A DNA stretch of 64,000 nucleotides from Deltaproteobacteria bacterium (GTDB lineage Bacteria > Desulfobacterota_D > UBA1144 > Nemesobacterales > UBA2774): positions 1 through 64,000 of the forward strand of contig JAVKFU010000020.1 of the NCBI GenBank assembly GCA_040223695.1, in the 5' to 3' direction. The position numbers and the translations under genes are program-made. Below, one piece after another: positions 43,618-52,903 of the stretch. Below the pieces are notes generated by a model, which was not told the DNA's origin, did no database searches, and saw nothing but the letters and a program-made list of their open reading frames with translations. Position 1 is the first letter of the stretch; each line of letters starts with the position of its first letter.

Positions 43618-45402
43618 ATGAGTATCGAGAATAAATCTATTACAAGACGCCGTTTCCTGCAATACGCAGGCACTTTTAGCATGATGGCGGGTTTTGTAGG
43701 AATCGCTCCGGCATACGCTTTACAGCAAAACGGCATAAAAACCAACAAGCACGTGGAAACCATCCCGGAAATTAACCTTTTGATTCGTAAGGAAACTATA
43801 GACATTGGAGGGCGGGACGGCACGGCCATTACGCTTAACGGATCAATACCCGGCCCCATAGTGCGTCTGAAAGAGGGGAAGGAGGCGGTAATTCATGTCA
43901 CGAACGAGTTAGATGAAGATACGTCCATTCACTGGCACGGGATTCTATTACCTAACGATATGGATGGAGTGCCCGGCGTCACATTTCCGGGAATCAAGCC
44001 GGGAGAGACCTTCACCTATCGTTATCCGGTGAAGCAGAGCGGCACCTACTGGTACCACAGCCACTCGGGTGTTCAGGAGCAATCGGGCCACTACGGACCC
44101 TTGATCATAGACCCGGCTGAGCCTGAACCCTTCGAGTACGACAAAGAGTACGTCGTGATGCTAACGGACTGGACTTTCGAGGATCCCAAAAAGGTTTTTG
44201 CAAAGCTAAAGAAAATGAGCGACTACTACAACTTCCAGAAACGTACTGTCGGGGATTTTTTCCGCGATATATCCCAAAAGGGATTCGGGGCTACAATGTC
44301 GGACCGGCTTGCGTGGGGCCGCATGCGGATGAGTCCTACCGACATTGCCGATGTAACCGGACATACCTACACCTACCTTGCCAACGGTCTTCCTCCGAGT
44401 GCGAACTGGACAGGGCTATTCAAGCCCGGAGAGCGTATACGCCTGCGATTTATAAACGGATCGGCAATGTCGTATTTCAACGTCAGGATACCGGGGCTCA
44501 AGATGACGGTGGTTCAGGCTGACGGGCAGAATGTAAAGCCTGTGAAAGTGGATGAATTCCAGATTGCCGTAGCCGAAACATTTGATGTTATCGTCAATCC
44601 CGAGGGAGACCGTGCTTACACAATTTTTGCCGAGTCCCTGGATCGAAGCGGTTATGCACTCGGCACTCTGGCTACACAGCCGGGTATGAGCGCGCCGGTT
44701 CCGGCGCTCCGCGAGCGGCCGCTCCGAACCATGATCGACATGGGAATGCCCATGGAGAATATGGACAACATGAAAGGAATGGAGATGGACGATAGGGATA
44801 CAGAAACTAAAACTACTCACAACCATCACAGCTCAATGAATATGAAAGCAGGAGAAATAGTCGGGAGACATGGCCCTGATCATCATGGACCTGGAAACAC
44901 CTCGGTCGCGATGGTGCAGAGAGACCGGCTTGGTGAACCCGGAACCGGTCTTGAAGACGTCGATCACCGTGTCCTGGTTTACACCGATCTGCGCAGCCTC
45001 GATCAAAAATACGATAAGAAAAAGCCTGATCGGGAGATCGAGCTGCATTTAACCGGCAATATGGAGCATTACATGTGGTCATTCGACGGCGAGAAGTTCT
45101 CGGAGGTCAAGGGGCCTATTCCTTTCAAATACGGGGAACGGGTCAGACTCACCATGGTAAACGACACAATGATGGAGCACCCCATTCACCTTCATGGTAT
45201 GTGGATGGTGCTGGACAACGGCAATGGAGAATACAATCCGCGTAAGCACACAATAAGCGTAAAACCCGCCGAGAGACTATCGGTAGAGATTGACGCCGAT
45301 GCCCCGGGGAACTGGGCTTTTCACTGTCACCTGCTCTACCACATGGAGGCCGGGATGTTTCGCGTAGTGAACGTATCTCCCCGGAAGGAGGGGATAGGAT
45401 AA
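43618..45402 (+). CDS. copA: Multicopper oxidase CopA (PcoA type), Tat-exported
   Basis: 594 residues. The Tat signal SITRRRFLQYAG is at about 5-16. The four copper motifs are present: HWHGILLPNDMDGVPGVT, YWYHSHSGVQ, HPIHLHGMW and WAFHCHLLYHMEAGMFR. A Met/His-rich insert (about 375-440: MGMPMENMDNMKGMEMDD, then THNHHSSMNM, HGPDHHGPG) is typical of CopA/PcoA for holding extra copper. It oxidises periplasmic Cu(I). copB overlaps its stop (TAATG). GGAGA precedes the ATG. This gene is unrelated to the CopA P-type ATPase. Confidence 0.95.
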   Translation: MSIENKSITRRRFLQYAGTFSMMAGFVGIAPAYALQQNGIKTNKHVETIPEINLLIRKETIDIGGRDGTAITLNGSIPGPIVRLKEGKEAVIHVTNELDEDTSIHWHGILLPNDMDGVPGVTFPGIKPGETFTYRYPVKQSGTYWYHSHSGVQEQSGHYGPLIIDPAEPEPFEYDKEYVVMLTDWTFEDPKKVFAKLKKMSDYYNFQKRTVGDFFRDISQKGFGATMSDRLAWGRMRMSPTDIADVTGHTYTYLANGLPPSANWTGLFKPGERIRLRFINGSAMSYFNVRIPGLKMTVVQADGQNVKPVKVDEFQIAVAETFDVIVNPEGDRAYTIFAESLDRSGYALGTLATQPGMSAPVPALRERPLRTMIDMGMPMENMDNMKGMEMDDRDTETKTTHNHHSSMNMKAGEIVGRHGPDHHGPGNTSVAMVQRDRLGEPGTGLEDVDHRVLVYTDLRSLDQKYDKKKPDREIELHLTGNMEHYMWSFDGEKFSEVKGPIPFKYGERVRLTMVNDTMMEHPIHLHGMWMVLDNGNGEYNPRKHTISVKPAERLSVEIDADAPGNWAFHCHLLYHMEAGMFRVVNVSPRKEGIG

Positions 45403-46199
45403 TGGTATTTAAGAATTTTAAAGACTTTCCCAGTCTGGTTTTAACATTACTCATGACCATATATCTCGGCGTAACACTACCCGCAGTCGCTCAGCAGGAC
45501 GTCGATGTGGTTCCACCTCCGCCCGAGGAATGGCCTGAGCCAATTAAAGACGATCAGCCCTTCTGGTTCCTTCTCTTCGATCGACTGGAATATGGTGTTA
45601 ACGAAGGTCCGGATACGATACTCTGGGATGTGCAGGGATGGCTCGGGAACGACTATAACAAGCTCTGGATAAAGACAGAGGGGGAGCAAAAAGTGTCGGC
45701 TGACAATGGCGGAGAGGGAGAAGTTCAGGCGCTCTATAGCCGTCTTATAGCTCCATTCTGGTATTTCCAGATAGGCGGACGCTACGACAAGCTCTACGGC
45801 AAGGGATCGGATCCCTCACGCGGCTTCGGTGTTATAGGCTTCGAAGGCCTGGCGCCATACTGGTATGACGTCGAGACAGCGCTCTTTGTAAGCGAGGACG
45901 GTGACGTCTCCGCGCGCCTGGAAGCGGAATATGAACTGCTGTTCACACAGCGCCTTATAGCGCAGCCGCGTTTTGAGACCAATATTGCGATACAGGAGGT
46001 AGAAAAGTTCGGCGTAGGGGAGGGTTTCAACGACGTAGAGATCGGACTGCGATTGCGTTATGAAATCAGACGGGAATTTGCACCGTATGTCGGCATATCC
46101 TGGACACGATTACTCGGAGACACGGCTGACATCGCGCGGAGCGAAGGTGAAGAGGTTTCCAACCTTGCTTTTGTAGCCGGTGTGCGTATGTGGTTTTAA
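45402..46199 (+). CDS. copB: Copper resistance outer-membrane protein CopB
   Basis: 265 residues. A signal peptide (about 1-29) is followed by the CopB beta-barrel domain: DRLEYGVNEGPDTILWDVQG (about 59-78) and repeated amphipathic strands ending in AFVAGVRMWF. The Met-rich N-terminal region found in Pseudomonas CopB is absent; a short proline-rich stretch stands there instead. It works with CopA in periplasmic copper sequestration. Its start overlaps the copA stop by one base (TAATG). Confidence 0.9.
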   Translation: MVFKNFKDFPSLVLTLLMTIYLGVTLPAVAQQDVDVVPPPPEEWPEPIKDDQPFWFLLFDRLEYGVNEGPDTILWDVQGWLGNDYNKLWIKTEGEQKVSADNGGEGEVQALYSRLIAPFWYFQIGGRYDKLYGKGSDPSRGFGVIGFEGLAPYWYDVETALFVSEDGDVSARLEAEYELLFTQRLIAQPRFETNIAIQEVEKFGVGEGFNDVEIGLRLRYEIRREFAPYVGISWTRLLGDTADIARSEGEEVSNLAFVAGVRMWF

Positions 46200-46278
46200 A
46201 GTAGCGCAAATTCCGCGTGTAAAGGGCAATGATAAAGATTGTAAACAAAGAAAATAGTACCCTGGCATAGGAAGAAAA

Positions 46279-47571
46279 ATGGCGGATTATAAATCAAACA
46301 GCTTGTCGCTCATCGGCGCTATATCCATGGGCACGGGAGTAATGATCGGCGCCGGTATATTCGCTTTGACCGGACAGGTTGCCGAACTGGCAGGCTCCCT
46401 ATTCCCGTGGGCTTTTCTCGCGGCAGCGGTAGTTACAGCCTTCAGCGCTTACACGTATGTAAAAATGTCAAACGCCTACCCATCAGCTGGCGGCATAGCG
46501 ATGTTTCTGGAAAAAGCCTACGGCAGGCGGACGATAACCGCTTTTTGCGCGCTGCTCATGTATTTCTCCATGGTTATCAACGAAAGCCTGGTTGCGCGCA
46601 CATTCGGCACATATACCCTCCAGGTTTTTGACGTCGGAAAGAATACGTGGCTTATCCCTGCGTTAGGAGTCGGTCTTTTAGCCTTTGCCTTTGCTGTGAA
46701 TATTATGGGTAACCGCCTGATCGGGTCCTTCTCCTCAGTTATGGCTATAATCAAGATTGGCGGGATAGCACTATTCGCCATAGTGGGGATTTGGGTAGCA
46801 GGGTTGTCTTTCGAGAGTGCTCCCTTGGATACCAAAGGCGCTTCTGCAGACGGGTTTCTTGCAGCGGTAGCGCTGGCTATTCTTGCCTATAAAGGATTTA
46901 CGACGATTACAAACAGCGGATCAGAGATAGTTGACCCCCACCGCAATGTAGGCCGGGCGATAATCATTTCAATCGGCATATGCGTAATTCTGTATTTGAT
47001 GGTCACGCTGGCCGTGGCAGGCAATCTCAGCTTGAATGAAATCATAAAAGCAAAAGACTACGCCCTGGCACAGGCAGCAAGACCGGCTCTGGGCAATTAC
47101 GGCTTGTGGTTCACCGTTGCGCTTGCAATAGTAGCAACAATTTCCGGGGTTATAGCAAGCGTCTTTGCCGTATCCCGCATGCTGGCTATGCTGACCGACA
47201 TGAATCTCGTTCCGCATCGGCACTTCGGCATGCCCGGCGATATTCAGAAGCACACCCTTGTCTACACGATTGTGATTGCCATGGCTTTGACGATTTTCTT
47301 TGATTTGAGCAGGATTGCATCTCTCGGAGCGATTTTCTATATTGTGATGGATATTGCTATTCATTGGGGAGTTTTCCGCCACCTACGCAATGAGGTCAAC
47401 GCCAATGCCTTTATCCTTATTGCGGCGATTATCCTTGATGTAGTGGTTCTGGGCGCGTTTTTAGTCATAAAAGCCTCTTCAGACATGGTGGTTATATACG
47501 TATCCATCGCGGGAATGGCGTTTATCTACATAGGAGAAAAAATATTCATACGTTATAATTCAACGAATTAG
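46279..47571 (+). CDS. APC-superfamily amino-acid permease
   Basis: 430 residues with about 12 TM segments. The N-terminal GAISMGTGVMIGAGIFALTGQ is the APC substrate/ion-binding TM1. It resembles cationic-amino-acid or general amino-acid permeases. It is located in the copper cluster between copB and the cytochrome c gene, in the same direction and with a modest gap (79 nt) upstream. A link to copper, such as import of amino acids that chelate metal, is only inference; it may simply be a passenger. Confidence 0.85.
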   Translation: MADYKSNSLSLIGAISMGTGVMIGAGIFALTGQVAELAGSLFPWAFLAAAVVTAFSAYTYVKMSNAYPSAGGIAMFLEKAYGRRTITAFCALLMYFSMVINESLVARTFGTYTLQVFDVGKNTWLIPALGVGLLAFAFAVNIMGNRLIGSFSSVMAIIKIGGIALFAIVGIWVAGLSFESAPLDTKGASADGFLAAVALAILAYKGFTTITNSGSEIVDPHRNVGRAIIISIGICVILYLMVTLAVAGNLSLNEIIKAKDYALAQAARPALGNYGLWFTVALAIVATISGVIASVFAVSRMLAMLTDMNLVPHRHFGMPGDIQKHTLVYTIVIAMALTIFFDLSRIASLGAIFYIVMDIAIHWGVFRHLRNEVNANAFILIAAIILDVVVLGAFLVIKASSDMVVIYVSIAGMAFIYIGEKIFIRYNSTN

Positions 47572-47702
47572 ACGAGTATCAATTTTAAGAGTTAGCGGCT
47601 GAGTGCACCAAATAAGAGTAGAACGCAATCAAAGTTCAAAATCTTCTTTTGAGCTTTAAATAATTTGAATGTGGAAAATATAAACGATAAAGGAGAACAA
47701 AG

Positions 47703-48341
47703 ATGAGAACGATATTAGTTTTAGTAATCCTGTTTATTGCAGCCTTTTTTGTCTATATATATTCCGGCACCTACAACATTGCGGCCACGGTACCGCACAG
47801 TGAAGCCGCAAAATGGGTATTTAACACCATGAAAATCTACTCCGTTAAAAAACACGCAGAGGATATTGAGCCGCCCAAACTCGATGACGAAAAACTCGTT
47901 AAAACAGGTTTCAGTCACTACGACGACATGTGTGCCGGATGTCATGGAGCGCCGGGCAGCGAGCCTGCCGAAAGTTTCAATCCCGCCCCGCCCGCTCTCG
48001 CTGAAAGAGTCTCGGAATTCAGCCCTGCCGAGCTCTTCTGGATTATCAAAAACGGCATAAAAATGACAGCGATGCCGGAATTCGGTTCTACACACAGTGA
48101 GGATGAGCTCTGGGGGATAGTAGCTTTCACTGTGAAACTACCTGACATCTCTCCAGATGAATATAAAGGAATGCAGGAAGAATCCGAACATACGCAACAT
48201 GAGCACAATCACCAAAGAGAACATGAATCGGAAACCGATATGGGAAATCACAAAGAGGACTCAAAGACGAGCACGGATACAAAGAATGAGGGGGATACTC
48301 ATATCCACACGGACGGCAAGGATCATCGCATTGATTTATAA
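47703..48341 (+). CDS. Membrane-anchored c-type cytochrome with His-rich tail
   Basis: 212 residues. An N-terminal TM anchor (about 3-21) precedes a monohaem cytochrome c domain: haem motif DDMCAGCHG (about 75-83), distal Met in MTAMPEFGS. A C-terminal tail of about 60 residues is rich in His and Glu (HTQHEHNHQREHE ... HIHTDGKDH), a likely metal-binding extension. Genes of this type accompany copper clusters in other genomes. AAGGAG lies before the ATG. It may pass electrons to or from the CopA oxidase or another acceptor; unproven. Confidence 0.85.
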   Translation: MRTILVLVILFIAAFFVYIYSGTYNIAATVPHSEAAKWVFNTMKIYSVKKHAEDIEPPKLDDEKLVKTGFSHYDDMCAGCHGAPGSEPAESFNPAPPALAERVSEFSPAELFWIIKNGIKMTAMPEFGSTHSEDELWGIVAFTVKLPDISPDEYKGMQEESEHTQHEHNHQREHESETDMGNHKEDSKTSTDTKNEGDTHIHTDGKDHRIDL

Positions 48342-48425
48342 ATTAGGGATTTAAAAATGCCGGGTGTCATTTATACTTAATACGGTCAAGCAGTAAAAAC
48401 AAAAGAATTAAAGGAGTGTACCTCA

Positions 48426-48836
48426 ATGAAAACGAGAGCTTCAGCGGCTAACGCTTTGATGATTTTAGGCCTGTTCGTACTGGCTGCCTTGATTCTTATC
48501 ATTCCTGAATCCAGAGCCCAGAATACTGAGGCCGGTCAAGTCACCGAGGATAAAGTATCGGTCATTAACCGAGTTGAACCCCAATACGTCTGTATGGTCA
48601 ACAACCAGACGTTCGCCAAAGAGCAAATCCCCGTAGTAATAGATGAAAAAACTTATTACGGGTGCTGTGAGATGTGCGAAGGCAGGTTAAAAGCGGACCC
48701 GGAGAGCCGTCACGCTACAGATCCCGTAAGCGGAAATAAGGTTGATAAAGCCACAGCTATAATCGGAGCTGCGCCCGACGGGAAGGTGTACTATTTCGAG
48801 AATCTGGAGAACCTTGAAACCTACAGTATAAATTGA
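48426..48836 (+). CDS. Small exported TRASH-like metal-binding protein
   Basis: 136 residues. A hydrophobic signal/anchor (about 10-28) is followed by a cysteine domain with Cys56, Cys80, Cys81 and Cys84 (YVCMVNNQTF ... YYGCCEMCEGRL). The C-x23-C-x3-C spacing is close to the TRASH motif, which binds copper or other soft metals, and the Met residues in CEMC add a soft donor. A second small domain carries DPVSGNKVDKATA as in YHS-like folds. Last gene of the copper cluster. Likely a periplasmic metallochaperone or sensor; not known. Confidence 0.75.
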   Translation: MKTRASAANALMILGLFVLAALILIIPESRAQNTEAGQVTEDKVSVINRVEPQYVCMVNNQTFAKEQIPVVIDEKTYYGCCEMCEGRLKADPESRHATDPVSGNKVDKATAIIGAAPDGKVYYFENLENLETYSIN

Positions 48837-48879
48837 ATTAATTACGGATATGTGTAATAGCGGGCGGTACAGGGATTTA

Positions 48880-50634
48880 TCAGGGAACTACTATTCTGTT
48901 CCGCCCGAGGGATTTAGCTTGGTAGAGAGCCTTATCAGCAGATTCCAAAAGGAGTTCGGCAGAATTGCCGTGTTCGGAAAATACGGCCACTCCCATTGAT
49001 ACCTTCACAGAATCGATGTAATTTCCCTTGTGATGAACCCTGACTCTTTTAATGTCCTCCTGCAGCTGCTCGGCCCTTCTCAGAGTATTCTCCAATGATG
49101 AGCCGGGAAGTATGAGAACGAATTCTTCTCCCCCGTATCTGCAGGCGACATCCTCTCGACGTATGTGCTCTTTGAAAAAATCCCCGATGTTTTTAAGCAG
49201 CATATCACCCGCTGCGTGCCCGTAGGTATCATTGAAATTTTTAAAATGATCGATGTCTATCATAATCAGTCCGAGGGGGTTCTTGCTACGAGCCACCCTG
49301 CTGATCTCACGTTTCAGAGTCTCTTCCATATAACGTCTGTTGAATAAGCCGGTGAGGGAATCATAAATAGCATAGTTTTTCAATGTTTCCTTGTGCTTGA
49401 TATTAGCGAGCGCGAAGCCCGATAATTTAGCCATAGTTGAAACAATATGCTGTTTGTAGAGTTTTTCCTGTTCTGTATTAATATCGCCGTCGGTTTGTTC
49501 AGTCCCGGACTGTAGATGCAGGAGCCCTGTTACATTGCCTCTCGATAACAGAGGGGCGCAAAAATAATTGTAATTGAGATCCTCCGGCATCCTTACATGT
49601 CCACAATAAAGCTCACTGGATATACGATCCGTAAAATGCAGCTTCCCGAGTCTGAGGGCCCAGCATTTCTCGGAAAGGAACTCATGCTCGCTTTTTAAAT
49701 TCTCTCCCCAGGAAGAAACGCATTCCATAAGGTTAATCGTATCGTTAAATACGTAGAGAGCGCCGCTATCTTCCGGAAACAAGTTCTTGCTATATTTGGA
49801 AATTATCGTATGTACCTCTTCCTCATTCGTGGAGGCCTGTAACAATTCATCCATTTCACAAAGCATTATGAGATTTTTATTTTGCTTCTCAAGCCTGCTT
49901 ATCCAGTCTTTAATCTCGCTTCTGACTTCATCGGAGCTAGTCTCACCTTCAGTCGGTTCGTCTTTTGGTGGCGACTCGTCCATATCAGGCTGTTTAATCC
50001 AGAAATTATTGTAATTGTCAGCGCCCGTATGTTTTTTCAATCCGTTTTCAAAATGCGTACTTTCTTCTCTGACTTCAAGTTCCGAGAACGACTCCTTCTG
50101 CTGTCTTGGATCCTTCCTCTGCTCAAGCTGCAATACGACCTTTCTGGCAACGGTTTGCAAAAGAGATACCTGTTCGTAACTGAGATTCTTTTCCTTATAA
50201 CCAAAGACGCACAGAGTGCCTACTTTATAGCCTTTCTGATCTATGAGCGGTGTACCCGCTATGAAGTTTATTTCCGGGTGAGCTTGAAAGAGCGGATTAA
50301 GCTTAGTCCGGTCGTCCTCAAGGGGATTAAAAATTGTCAGAAGCTCCTGAGGATGGTTTATTACATAGGTCCCGAATGATCTGTCTCTCGGCACTTCCCT
50401 CACGGTCGCATCCAGACCGACGATTGATTTAAACCATTCGCGATTTTCATCCACGAAGCTGATCAAGGCCACAGGGCTTCTGGAAATATATGCAGCCAGA
50501 AGAGCAAGCTCGTCAAATTCTTCTTCAGAATCCGTATCCAGTATTTTATAATCTAGGAGAGCCCTGAAGCGCTCGACCTCTTCTTCATGAAGCTTCATGC
50601 TGGAATTCCTGATACTGTCATAATCTCTATTCAT
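48880..50634 (-). CDS. Diguanylate cyclase with two GAF domains
   Basis: 584 residues from the ATG at 50634. A longer in-frame start at 50709 is rejected because a TATAAT (50669-50674, reverse strand) would lie inside it. GAF1 (about 20-170) and GAF2 (about 230-405) precede a GGDEF domain (about 425-584). The active motif RYGGEEF is intact, and RRED five residues upstream is a complete RxxD product-inhibition I-site. It makes cyclic di-GMP from two GTP; no TM segment, so cytosolic. The ligands of the GAF domains are unknown. It converges with the copper cluster and diverges from ccmG. Confidence 0.9.
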   Translation of the reverse strand: MNRDYDSIRNSSMKLHEEEVERFRALLDYKILDTDSEEEFDELALLAAYISRSPVALISFVDENREWFKSIVGLDATVREVPRDRSFGTYVINHPQELLTIFNPLEDDRTKLNPLFQAHPEINFIAGTPLIDQKGYKVGTLCVFGYKEKNLSYEQVSLLQTVARKVVLQLEQRKDPRQQKESFSELEVREESTHFENGLKKHTGADNYNNFWIKQPDMDESPPKDEPTEGETSSDEVRSEIKDWISRLEKQNKNLIMLCEMDELLQASTNEEEVHTIISKYSKNLFPEDSGALYVFNDTINLMECVSSWGENLKSEHEFLSEKCWALRLGKLHFTDRISSELYCGHVRMPEDLNYNYFCAPLLSRGNVTGLLHLQSGTEQTDGDINTEQEKLYKQHIVSTMAKLSGFALANIKHKETLKNYAIYDSLTGLFNRRYMEETLKREISRVARSKNPLGLIMIDIDHFKNFNDTYGHAAGDMLLKNIGDFFKEHIRREDVACRYGGEEFVLILPGSSLENTLRRAEQLQEDIKRVRVHHKGNYIDSVKVSMGVAVFSEHGNSAELLLESADKALYQAKSLGRNRIVVP

Positions 50635-50802
50635 AATTAGAACGACTAACCCCAAACGCAGACTGAATATTATATCACAACTGACTCGGAAACACCCTAT
50701 CCTTCCCAAAAATAATATTACAGCGCGAATTATTTAAAACTGTAAAGATCTCCACAATTGGATATAATATCAGTTTAAAATTGTAGAATTCAGCCCAGAC
50801 CA

Positions 50803-51351
50803 ATGAATATACTCAACACCGGAAGCAAGCTCGTAGTATTATTAATTATATTAACTATTTTAATATTACTTGGATTTGCTCTATTTGGAAACAGAGAAGC
50901 GATAAAAGTTTCCCCGCTTGTGGGAAAGAAGGCACCCGAATTTACTCTTAAGCTCTTCGACGGGGAAAAGCTGACACTTTCCGAGCTTGAAGGTAAGACA
51001 GTTCTGCTTAATTTTTGGGCCTCCTGGTGCATGCCCTGCAAACAGGAAGCCCTGGCACTTGAGAAATCCTGGCAGAAGTACAAGGATGATAATGTAGTCT
51101 TCATAGGCGTTAACGTATGGGACGACACTTCAAACGCGCGCTCTTATATGAAGAAGTATGGCGGTGAATACCCTCACGGTATCGACCCCGCAGAAGAAAT
51201 TCAGGTTGACTACGGGATCGGAGGTGTGCCCGAAACATTTTTTATCGACGCTTCAGGCAACATAATCGATAAATATAACGGACCCCTTACAACGGAGATC
51301 ATAGATTACTTTATTCCGAGAGCTATGAACCCGGAGGAACAAACCTCATAA
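50803..51351 (+). CDS. ccmG: Thiol:disulfide interchange protein CcmG/DsbE-type
   Basis: 182 residues. An N-terminal TM anchor (about 9-29) is followed by a periplasmic thioredoxin fold with Cys76-Met-Pro-Cys79 in FWASWCMPCKQEALAL and cis-Pro in GGVPETFF. Followed 29 nt later by ccmH, which supports a role in reducing apocytochrome c CXXCH thiols. There is no ribosome site before the ATG. The other ccm genes are not in this window. Confidence 0.88.
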   Translation: MNILNTGSKLVVLLIILTILILLGFALFGNREAIKVSPLVGKKAPEFTLKLFDGEKLTLSELEGKTVLLNFWASWCMPCKQEALALEKSWQKYKDDNVVFIGVNVWDDTSNARSYMKKYGGEYPHGIDPAEEIQVDYGIGGVPETFFIDASGNIIDKYNGPLTTEIIDYFIPRAMNPEEQTS

Positions 51352-51380
51352 GAAAAATAAGCAGGTATTGCGCAGTTGTT

Positions 51381-51875
51381 ATGAATACTAAAAACTTAGG
51401 AATTTCAATTTTTCTTCTAGTATTAACGTCCATGGCTATAGTGCTGACTCAATCACATTATGCCGACGCAGAGAGTCTGGATGACCGTGTGAACGAAGTA
51501 TCCCACTCCCTTATGTGCCCGGTGTGTCAGGGCCAAAGCGTGGCGGAATCTAATTCGAACCTTGCGCAGGACATGCGGCAGATCATAAGAAAGAAACTTC
51601 AGGAGGGAGAGTCTAAAGAACAAATAATCGCCTATTTCGTTAACCGTTACGGAGAAACCATTCTCGCCGCGCCACCGGCAAAGGGGATGAACTGGCTTCT
51701 CTGGATTTTACCGGCGCTCGCGGTTGTTGCAGGCGGATTAGGTATCGGACTCTTTCTTTACAAATCAGGGTCCGGGAAACAAGCAAACAAAAGTAATCCT
51801 GATGAAATAACAAAAGTAACGGACAGTGACTACATGAAACAAATAGACGAAGAGCTTACCAGACACGAGTCCTGA
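51381..51875 (+). CDS. ccmH: Cytochrome c-type biogenesis protein CcmH
   Basis: 164 residues. A signal segment (about 8-30) is followed by LMCPVCQGQSVAESNSNLAQDMR, with the redox pair Cys46-Pro-Val-Cys49, then a C-terminal TM (about 107-129) and a short cytosolic tail. This is the N-terminal CcmH/CycL domain only; the TPR part (CcmI) is missing, as in many genomes. Works with CcmG at the haem ligation complex. Converges with miaA (12-nt gap). Confidence 0.92.
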   Translation: MNTKNLGISIFLLVLTSMAIVLTQSHYADAESLDDRVNEVSHSLMCPVCQGQSVAESNSNLAQDMRQIIRKKLQEGESKEQIIAYFVNRYGETILAAPPAKGMNWLLWILPALAVVAGGLGIGLFLYKSGSGKQANKSNPDEITKVTDSDYMKQIDEELTRHES

Positions 51876-51887
51876 GCGTAGCCGGCT

Positions 51888-52835
51888 CTATCGGCCGAAG
51901 AACCGTGCGGCAGCGTCCGTAACTCTCATGTAATCCCCGGGAGTTTCAAGCCACTTAATCTCTTTATCTCTTCTGAGCCAGGTCATCTGGCGTTTTGCAA
52001 ATCTTTTCGTATCCCGCTTTATAAGCTCTATAGCTCTCTCAAGCGATATCTCCCCTTCAAGGTAACGGTTAATCTCCTTATACCCTATCGACTGCATCGG
52101 TTTCAGCTCCCTCCCATAGCCCATTTTCCCCAAATTCTGAACCTCATCCACAAGGCCCTTTTTAATCATATCGTCAACCCGAGCGTCGATACGGTCCCTC
52201 AGCGGTTGACGCTCTCGATATATACCGATTTTTAAATACTCATAGTCCCTGTCGTCGAATTTGTGTTGAGACCGGATTTTCGAGACTTTCTGACCCGTGA
52301 GATAACACACTTCAAGCGCCCTCTCGATTCTTATGTAATCGTTTGGATGGATTTTTGACGCTGCCTCGGGATCGAGCGACATGAGTTTATCGTAAACGTA
52401 GTCGACGCCCCGTTCTGACCTCAGCTTCCTGAGCCCGCCCCTGATCTCTTCATCTGCGGGAAGGTCCTCGATTAGCCCTGAAAGCAGTACCCTGACGTAC
52501 AGGTAGGTGCCGCCGATCAGGATGGTTTTAGTGGAGGATTTGTGCAGGCTCTCAATAACGGAGTTTGCTGTCTCCCTGAATTTCCCGGCATTGAAATCCT
52601 GATCGGGATATACGATATCGATTAGATGATGCCTGACCTCCGTACGCTCTTCCGGGGTCGGCTTCGCGGTTCCTATGTCGAAATATTTATAGACCTGAAG
52701 AGAGTCGGCACTGATAATCTCCGCTTCCAGAGAACGCGCTATATCAATGCCGAACCGGGTTTTTCCTGCCGCTGTAGGGCCGAGAATGACGAGTAGCTTG
52801 GGTTTTTCTCCTTTCACCTCAGGTTTTGGAACCAT
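51888..52835 (-). CDS. miaA: tRNA dimethylallyltransferase
   Basis: 315 residues. The P-loop ILGPTAAGKTRFGIDIA is near residues 17-33, with ISADSLQVYKYFDIGTAKPT and DLQPMQSIGYKE-like segments (here LKPMQSIGYKEI, near 250). It isopentenylates A37 of UNN-reading tRNAs. It is the last gene of the leftward translation group, 68 nt downstream of pnp. The ATG at 52835 has no clear ribosome site. Confidence 0.94.
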   Translation of the reverse strand: MVPKPEVKGEKPKLLVILGPTAAGKTRFGIDIARSLEAEIISADSLQVYKYFDIGTAKPTPEERTEVRHHLIDIVYPDQDFNAGKFRETANSVIESLHKSSTKTILIGGTYLYVRVLLSGLIEDLPADEEIRGGLRKLRSERGVDYVYDKLMSLDPEAASKIHPNDYIRIERALEVCYLTGQKVSKIRSQHKFDDRDYEYLKIGIYRERQPLRDRIDARVDDMIKKGLVDEVQNLGKMGYGRELKPMQSIGYKEINRYLEGEISLERAIELIKRDTKRFAKRQMTWLRRDKEIKWLETPGDYMRVTDAAARFFGR

Positions 52836-52903
52836 AGATCGGAAACGAAAACATCACCCTCGGACTCCAAATCAGCGATATGCTTATAAGCCGTAATATT
52901 CTT

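Noticed and set aside
50635-50709. Longer start of the GGDEF gene
   Set aside because: A TATAAT promoter element lies within it, and the extra residues are not part of the GAF domain.
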